NCBI GenBank assembly: GCA_945890705.1
Contig: CAMDCY010000001.1
Location: 1-64,000, forward strand
Source of the DNA: Hydrogenophaga intermedia
Lineage (GTDB): Bacteria > Pseudomonadota > Gammaproteobacteria > Burkholderiales > Burkholderiaceae_C
Direction: 5' to 3'
Length of the DNA stretch: 64,000 nt
The notes beneath the pieces were generated by a model. The model made no database searches, was not told the origin of the DNA, and saw nothing but the letters and a program-made list of their open reading frames with translations. The position numbers were made by a program, and so were the translations under genes. This document shows, piece by piece, positions 62,901 through 64,000 of the stretch (its first letter is position 1; every line of letters begins with the position of its first letter).

Positions 62901-63506
62901 TCACAAGCCTTCAGCGCCTTCGGCGCTGGGCTCTGCCGCGGGCGCGGCTTGCCGCCCCCGAAAATTCACCAGTGGCGCCAAGCGGGCTTGGGCCACCTCA
63001 TCGAGCGTGAAGGCCATGGCCTGCACGGGCACGGGCGGGCGCTTCTTGCTCACGCGCTGACCGGGCTTGACAGGTGGCGCATCGCTCCAAACGATTTGCC
63101 AACGTCCGTCTTCGGCGCGCTCCAGCGTGCCTCGAAATTTTTTGCGGTTCGCCGCGATGTCGGTGCCCGTCACACCAATCGCCTCTTTCAAGGTGATGTC
63201 GATCACCTGACCGGCAAAACGCTGGTAATCCAATTCGTGGCGCAGCGGCCGATCAATGCCAGGCGAGCCCACTTCCAATCGGCGGTACTCGACCGCTTCG
63301 ACTTCAAGCAAATACTGCAACTGGCGCGTGACGCGCTCGCAATCTTCGACCGTGACAAAACGCTCTTCGGCCACTTGGCCCTCTGAGGGAAACTCAAACG
63401 GCCAATCGATGGTGATGCGCAACAAGCCCCCGGCGGAACGCTCAATTTCCACCAAGTCAAAACCCAGTCCTGTGACAGTTTGTTCTAAGCTTGTTTGCCA
63501 GCTCAT
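62901..63506 (-). CDS. rimP: RimP, ribosome maturation factor
   Basis: A 201-residue RimP for 30S assembly. The opening LEQTVTGLGFDLVEIERS and the SPGIDRPLRHELDYQRFAGQ stretch are typical. There is an insertion with a basic VSKKRPPV segment near the end and an Ala/Pro tail longer than in E. coli (about 150 residues). It is the first gene of the rimP-nusA-infB-rbfA-truB-typA run. A terminator-like hairpin lies in its leader. Confidence 0.94.
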   Translation of the reverse strand: MSWQTSLEQTVTGLGFDLVEIERSAGGLLRITIDWPFEFPSEGQVAEERFVTVEDCERVTRQLQYLLEVEAVEYRRLEVGSPGIDRPLRHELDYQRFAGQVIDITLKEAIGVTGTDIAANRKKFRGTLERAEDGRWQIVWSDAPPVKPGQRVSKKRPPVPVQAMAFTLDEVAQARLAPLVNFRGRQAAPAAEPSAEGAEGL

Positions 63507-63564
63507 CGGATGAAAAAAGCCCTTTGCTCACCACAGCACCCAGAGGGTGCAAAAACGTTCGGCC

Positions 63565-63597
63565 AAAAAAAATGGGCCGGTAATAACCCGCCCATTT
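63565..63597 (-). terminator. Intrinsic terminator-like hairpin between DUF2788 gene and rimP
   Basis: On the minus strand AAATGGGC pairs with GCCCATTT, with an inner GGT/ACC extension, and the T-run totals eight (plus-strand A at 63565-63572). It ends the upstream transcript or attenuates rimP-nusA-infB; the position in the rimP leader allows both. Confidence 0.75.
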
Positions 63598-63612
63598 GGT
63601 CGTGAAGTCCGC

Positions 63613-63643
63613 ATTGTAACCGCAAACCACCGTCAGTTTTCAA
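63613..63643 (-). promoter_or_regulatory. Candidate promoter upstream of the rimP leader hairpin
   Basis: On the minus strand TTGAAA (63643-63638) and TACAAT (63618-63613) form a possible -35/-10 pair with a long 19-base spacer. If used, transcription would start about ten bases before the hairpin at 63597. The -35 overlaps the end of the DUF2788 gene. Confidence 0.35.
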
Positions 63644-63854
63644 GTGTCCATTGAATGACGTTTTTGGCTAGGAAACCCAACATGCCAAAGGACAGCACCA
63701 AAAACAACACAAAAGTACCAAACTTACCGGCTTTGGAGGCCACCGCCAAATTCAAGACGATGAACAACATGTAAAGAATAAAAGCACCAATGCCAAAGGT
63801 CAGCCCAAACTGGGCGATTTGCAGCTCGGTATAGCCAAAGAGGGTGTTCTCCAT
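63633..63854 (-). CDS. DUF2788 family small membrane protein
   Basis: A 73-residue protein with two transmembrane helices (about 15-37 and 46-64) and the family-like opening ENTLFGYTELQIAQFGLTFGIGAFILYMLF. The function is unknown. ATG 63854 has GAAGG about ten bases upstream. It lies two bases after the stop of the truncated membrane protein gene and just before the terminator. Confidence 0.8.
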   Translation of the reverse strand: MENTLFGYTELQIAQFGLTFGIGAFILYMLFIVLNLAVASKAGKFGTFVLFLVLSFGMLGFLAKNVIQWTLEN

Positions 63855-63856
63855 AG

Positions 63857-64000
63857 TCAAACGGCCTTCAAAGCGACCGTTCCACTGCTGGACAAACCCT
63901 GCAGTTCACAGTAAGCGTGCCAACTGGCGTGGGCCAACCAAGGCACGACCACGATCAAGCCCACCAAGCCCAAGATCATTGACAGACCGGTGAGCACCGA
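63857..64000 (-). CDS. C-terminal part of an integral membrane protein (cut by window edge)
   Basis: The last 47 codons are visible, ending with a stop at 63859-63857. They begin with a hydrophobic helix (MILGLVGLIVVVPWLAHASWHAY) and end in a short polar tail. The PWLAHASWHAY stretch resembles DUF2189 family membrane proteins, but this fragment is too short for a firm call. Very close spacing links it to the DUF2788 gene. Confidence 0.55.
   Translation of the reverse strand, partial: SVLTGLSMILGLVGLIVVVPWLAHASWHAYCELQGLSSSGTVALKAV

Overview
The window looks like chromosomal DNA of a GC-rich betaproteobacterium of the order Burkholderiales, most likely a Comamonadaceae member of the Limnohabitans/Rhodoferax type. 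This rests on gene order (der-hfq-hflX-hflK-hflC-hisZ-purA; yfgM-bamB after hisS; exbB-exbD-lpxK-kdsB-adk) and on protein character; no marker rRNA is present. Coding density is very high. The longest gene-free stretch is about 313 bases (14791-15103). I see no rRNA, CRISPR array, insertion sequence, prophage or integrase. Many genes use GTG or TTG starts (about a dozen), so several starts here differ from the longest open frame.

Region 1 (1-7.6 kb, minus strand) is the accessory highlight: an aerobic form I carbon monoxide dehydrogenase locus. It reads coxM-coxS-coxL-coxG-coxD-coxE plus the first codons of one more gene. CoxL has the AYRCSFR active-site loop of true CO dehydrogenases. Just upstream lies a PAS-LytTR regulator that matches RcoM, the haem CO sensor, with all three known haem-ligand positions kept. 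The rcoM-coxM gap holds GCGKTTCGTGC repeats phased by 21 bp, which fits the reported RcoM operator layout, followed by two abutting dyads next to the coxM ribosome binding site. The locus therefore looks like a self-contained CO sensing and CO oxidation unit.

Region 2 (7.6-24 kb) mixes DNA repair, proteolysis and envelope functions. A LexA-controlled umuDC operon faces rcoM. Then come clpA/clpS, a DUF192 protein, Fe-superoxide dismutase, xseA, and the plus-strand run exbB-exbD-lpxK-(Trm112-like)-kdsB-adk. lexA follows with two LexA boxes shared with a divergent asparaginase, then a small unknown protein, a hydroxyacid dehydrogenase, an enoyl-CoA hydratase, a glutathione transferase and two tRNAs (Pro-UGG, Arg-UCU).

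Region 3 (24-32 kb) carries ygiQ, an SDR reductase, a split chromate transporter pair, a small lipoprotein with rlmB, a LolD-like ATPase divergent from tesA, and selU.

Region 4 (32-64 kb) is almost wholly minus strand and housekeeping: metC-like lyase, phosphoribosyltransferase, purA, hisZ, hflC/K/X, hfq, der, bamB, yfgM, hisS, ispG, rodZ-like, pilF-like, rlmN, ndk, rluB, scpB, rluD (bamD divergent), a CoA hydrolase, a DMT transporter, typA, truB, rbfA, infB, nusA, rimP, DUF2788 and an edge-truncated membrane protein. The rimP-nusA-infB-rbfA-truB-typA order is the classic transcription/translation operon, here with a terminator-like hairpin in its leader.
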